DNA of 6,667 nt from contig CAYSNI010000003.1 of assembly GCA_964432465.1 (NCBI GenBank), positions 1 through 6,667 on the forward strand. The letters run 5' to 3'. The stretch is from JAHFLQ01 sp964432465 (GTDB lineage: Bacteria; Patescibacteriota; Minisyncoccia; UBA6257; WO2-44-18). How positions within the stretch are numbered: position 1 is the first letter of the stretch; each line of letters starts with the position of its first letter. The position numbers and the translations under genes are program-made. Shown piece by piece: positions 5,004-6,667 of this stretch. A model generated the notes under the pieces. That model saw only the letters and a program-made list of their open reading frames with translations, searched no databases and was not told the origin of the DNA.

Positions 5004-5057
5004 TATAAAACAGGGCGGCGTCGGAATTTTTCCGGAGCTATAGTGTCCTGTTTTATG
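5004..5057 (+). other. Enlarged 23S hairpin with a 10-bp perfect stem
   Basis: ATAAAACAGG (5005-5014) pairs with CCTGTTTTAT (5047-5056), enclosing a GC-richer core with a small inner hairpin around the T run at 5027-5031. The stretch between AGAGCCCAAACCC and AAGGCTAAATAC is roughly 100 nt longer than in E. coli, and this hairpin accounts for about half of that. It may be ordinary lineage variation in domain I, or a worn insertion. Confidence 0.55.
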
Positions 5058-6447
5058 TTCCTGATGAAGAGTCAAAAATTGATTTGCTAGTCGAATCAGC
5101 TGGAACGCTGACCCAAAGACGGTGATAGGCCGGTAGACGAAAGCATGTCAACTCTCGTTTTTATTCTTAAGTACTTCGAGGCCAATAAACCTTGAAGGAA
5201 TCCGCCAGTACTATCTGGCAAGGCTAAATACAATTTATGACCGATAGTGAACTAGTACCGCGAGGGAAAGGTGAAAAGCAGGCCGGAAGGCCGTTGAAAT
5301 AATACCTGAAATCGTATGCCTACAAGGACTTGAAGGCCGAAGTTCGTCGCAAGACGGAGTGGCTAACAAGGTGCCTATTGAAGAATGAACCAACGAGTTT
5401 ACGTCACTTACAAGTCTAAGTCCGAATAAGCGGACGGAGGCGCAGCGAAAGCGAGTCTTAATAGGGCGACAATAAGTATGTGGCGTAAGACCCGAAGCCA
5501 AAGTGAGCTTACCCTGTCCAGGTTGAACCCCGGGTAAAACCGGGGGGAGGACCGAACCGGTGGGTTGTGCAAAACCTTCGGATGAGGTGGGGTAAGAAGT
5601 GAAAAGCTAATCGAACTTGGTAATTGCTGGTTCTCTCCGAAATAGTTTTAGGACTAGCGTTCGGAGATATGCGTACAGGGGTAGAGCTACTGGTTCGGGG
5701 TTACAGGGCGAAAGCTCGAACCTCGAGTCAAACTCCGAATACTGTACGTAACGTCCGGATAGTCAGACTACGGGGGCAAAGCTCCGTGGTCGCGAGGGAA
5801 AAAGCCCAGATCGCCGTCTAAGGCCCCTAAATCTTTGCTAAGTGTTAAAGGTAGTTATCAACCATAGACAGATAGGAGGTTGGCTTAGAGGTAGCCATCC
5901 TTTAAAGAGTGTGTAACAACTCACTATTCGACGGTTGGTGGCGCCGAAAATGTACCGGGGCTAAGCAAAGTGCCGAAGACGCGGATTTGTCCGCCTTAGG
6001 GTGGGCAAGTGGTAGGAGAGCATTCGCAACGCAGTGAAGGAGGACCCGTGAGGGCCTCTGGAGTGTTGTGAAGAGAGAATGTTGGTATGAGTAATCGTAT
6101 AATCTAATGAGAAATTAGATCCCCGAAAATCCTAGGTTTCCGTGGCAATGTCAATCAACCACGGGTTAGGCGATCCTAAGGCAATGGCGAGAGCCGTAGC
6201 TGATGGGAAGCCGGTTAATATTCCGGCCCGTCCTGTATATTCGATGGAGTGACGGAGGAGATAAGGTTGAGCGCCTTAATGGTTTGGCGTCTCTGACGAT
6301 AAGTTTGGCTATTCAGGAAAATCCGGATAGCTGTCTTTAATGACGACAGGCGCGCGTCGGAGTAAGGTCAGGTTTTACCTGATTAATTCAACTGAAGTGA
6401 CTCCCGAGAAAAACTTCTAAGAAGCATCCTGCACAAAATGCCGCATT

Positions 6448-6666
6448 AATTTGACGGAGCGAATTTTGAGATGAATCCGCGACGCGCGAGCTGGCAATAG
6501 AAAATATCTATTAACAGCGAGCGCAACAAAGGAGACGCTCAAAATCCGCCCGCCCGAAAGGGTAGCCAGAAAATGGCCGAATTCCGAGTTACGTCGTCTC
6601 GCGATGCACCTGCATCGCTTCACCGACAAGCCGAGAATTCGTCTAATTTTTTCGCTATCAAATCTG
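6448..6666 (+). repeat. 219-nt structured repeat, copy 2 (in 23S domain III)
   Basis: Same orientation as copy 1, offset 1771 nt, with differences only at 6535 and 6537. It follows the conserved-like CCCGAGAAAAACTTCTAAG (6403-6421), which aligns with E. coli CCAGGAAAAGCCTCTAAG, so it is inserted near the end of domain III (roughly E. coli 1560-1590). The identity covers the whole repeat and ends at the same base (6666); the single remaining base of the window already differs. The rRNA to the right, and any right-hand flanking stem arm, are outside the window. Confidence 0.95.
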
Positions 6667-6667
6667 A

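Larger units (their letters stand above)
4426..6667 (+). rRNA. rrl: 23S ribosomal RNA (5' part, runs off the window)
   Basis: The 5' end is placed by aligning GGCGTACGATGGATGCC with the E. coli start, so it is good to a few bases. Recognisable conserved blocks in order are GATTTCCGAATGGGG (4536-4550), AGTAGCGGCGAGCGA (4929-4943), AAGGCTAAATAC (5220-5231), CCGATAGTGAAC (5241-5252), GGTTCTCTCCGAAATAG (5629-5645), the uL11/GTPase-centre region from GTTGGCTTAGA (5879-5889) to ATGTACCGGGGCTAAG (5950-5965), and GGTTAATATTCCGG (6213-6226). It therefore covers domains I, II and most of III; domains IV-VI, including the peptidyl transferase centre, lie beyond the window. The gene is longer than E. coli over the same span because of an insertion at 4653-4918, a second starting near 6448, and an enlarged hairpin near 5004-5057. 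It has its own promoter and no 16S or tRNA gene before it in the window. Confidence 0.97.

Noticed and set aside
5061..5090. Hammerhead-like CTGATGA in the 23S gene
   Set aside because: The required GAAA strand and flanking helices are missing, and the position fits normal domain I rRNA sequence.
5235..5501. ORFs antisense to or within the 23S gene (5235-5501, 5624-5821, 4887-5075, 4342-4626)
   Set aside because: They overlap conserved rRNA blocks and show no coding character.
4677..6666. CRISPR or other tandem repeat array
   Set aside because: There are only two long copies, 1.5 kb apart, inside an rRNA gene, with no spacer pattern.

Overview
The window looks like chromosomal DNA of a candidate-phyla-radiation bacterium (Patescibacteria, probably a Parcubacteria relative). 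This is inferred from four things: the flavour of the ComM-family and small GIY-YIG proteins, short intergenic gaps with TTG starts, a 23S rRNA gene with no 16S gene in the 4.2 kb before its promoter, and insertions inside that 23S gene. No marker seen here fixes the taxon. Promoters are ordinary sigma70-type: four candidates have -35 and -10 boxes separated by exactly 17 bp.

Layout. (1) 1-1524, +: a ComM/YifB Mg-chelatase-like AAA+ ATPase that enters from the left edge and lacks only its first few codons. (2) 1562-2791, +: a secreted HtrA/DegP-like serine protease with its own promoter and a strong intrinsic terminator. (3) 2844-3200, +: a small four-helix membrane protein. (4) 3223-3780, -: a DUF218-like protein convergent with gene 3, sharing a bidirectional terminator with it and carrying its own near-consensus promoter. 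(5) 3874-4180: a 307-bp cassette holding only a GIY-YIG nuclease gene (3911-4165), bounded by perfect 11-bp terminal inverted repeats and immediately flanked by direct TTGA repeats, as expected of a mobile element. (6) 4181-4425: promoter and leader of the 23S gene, with a leader peptide-sized ORF and an intrinsic terminator that competes with an alternative hairpin. (7) 4426-6667, +: the 5' part of a 23S rRNA gene, cut by the window end.

The most interesting signal is inside the 23S gene. A 219-nt sequence occurs twice in the same orientation, at 4677-4895 and 6448-6666, with only two differences, at two unrelated places in the rRNA (domain I and near the end of domain III). The first copy sits in an insertion closed by an 18-bp perfect inverted repeat, like an RNase III-type intervening sequence. 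The repeat folds on paper into a self-closed, multi-helix RNA domain that includes a tandem G-A internal loop. I recognise no known intron or ribozyme family in it. It looks like a structured RNA element that has spread within the rRNA gene. Next to it, the GIY-YIG cassette appears to have inserted into the -35 box of the 23S promoter and duplicated it.

The protein genes look like independent housekeeping transcription units (DNA processing, envelope protein quality control, membrane, envelope-associated DUF218) rather than one pathway.
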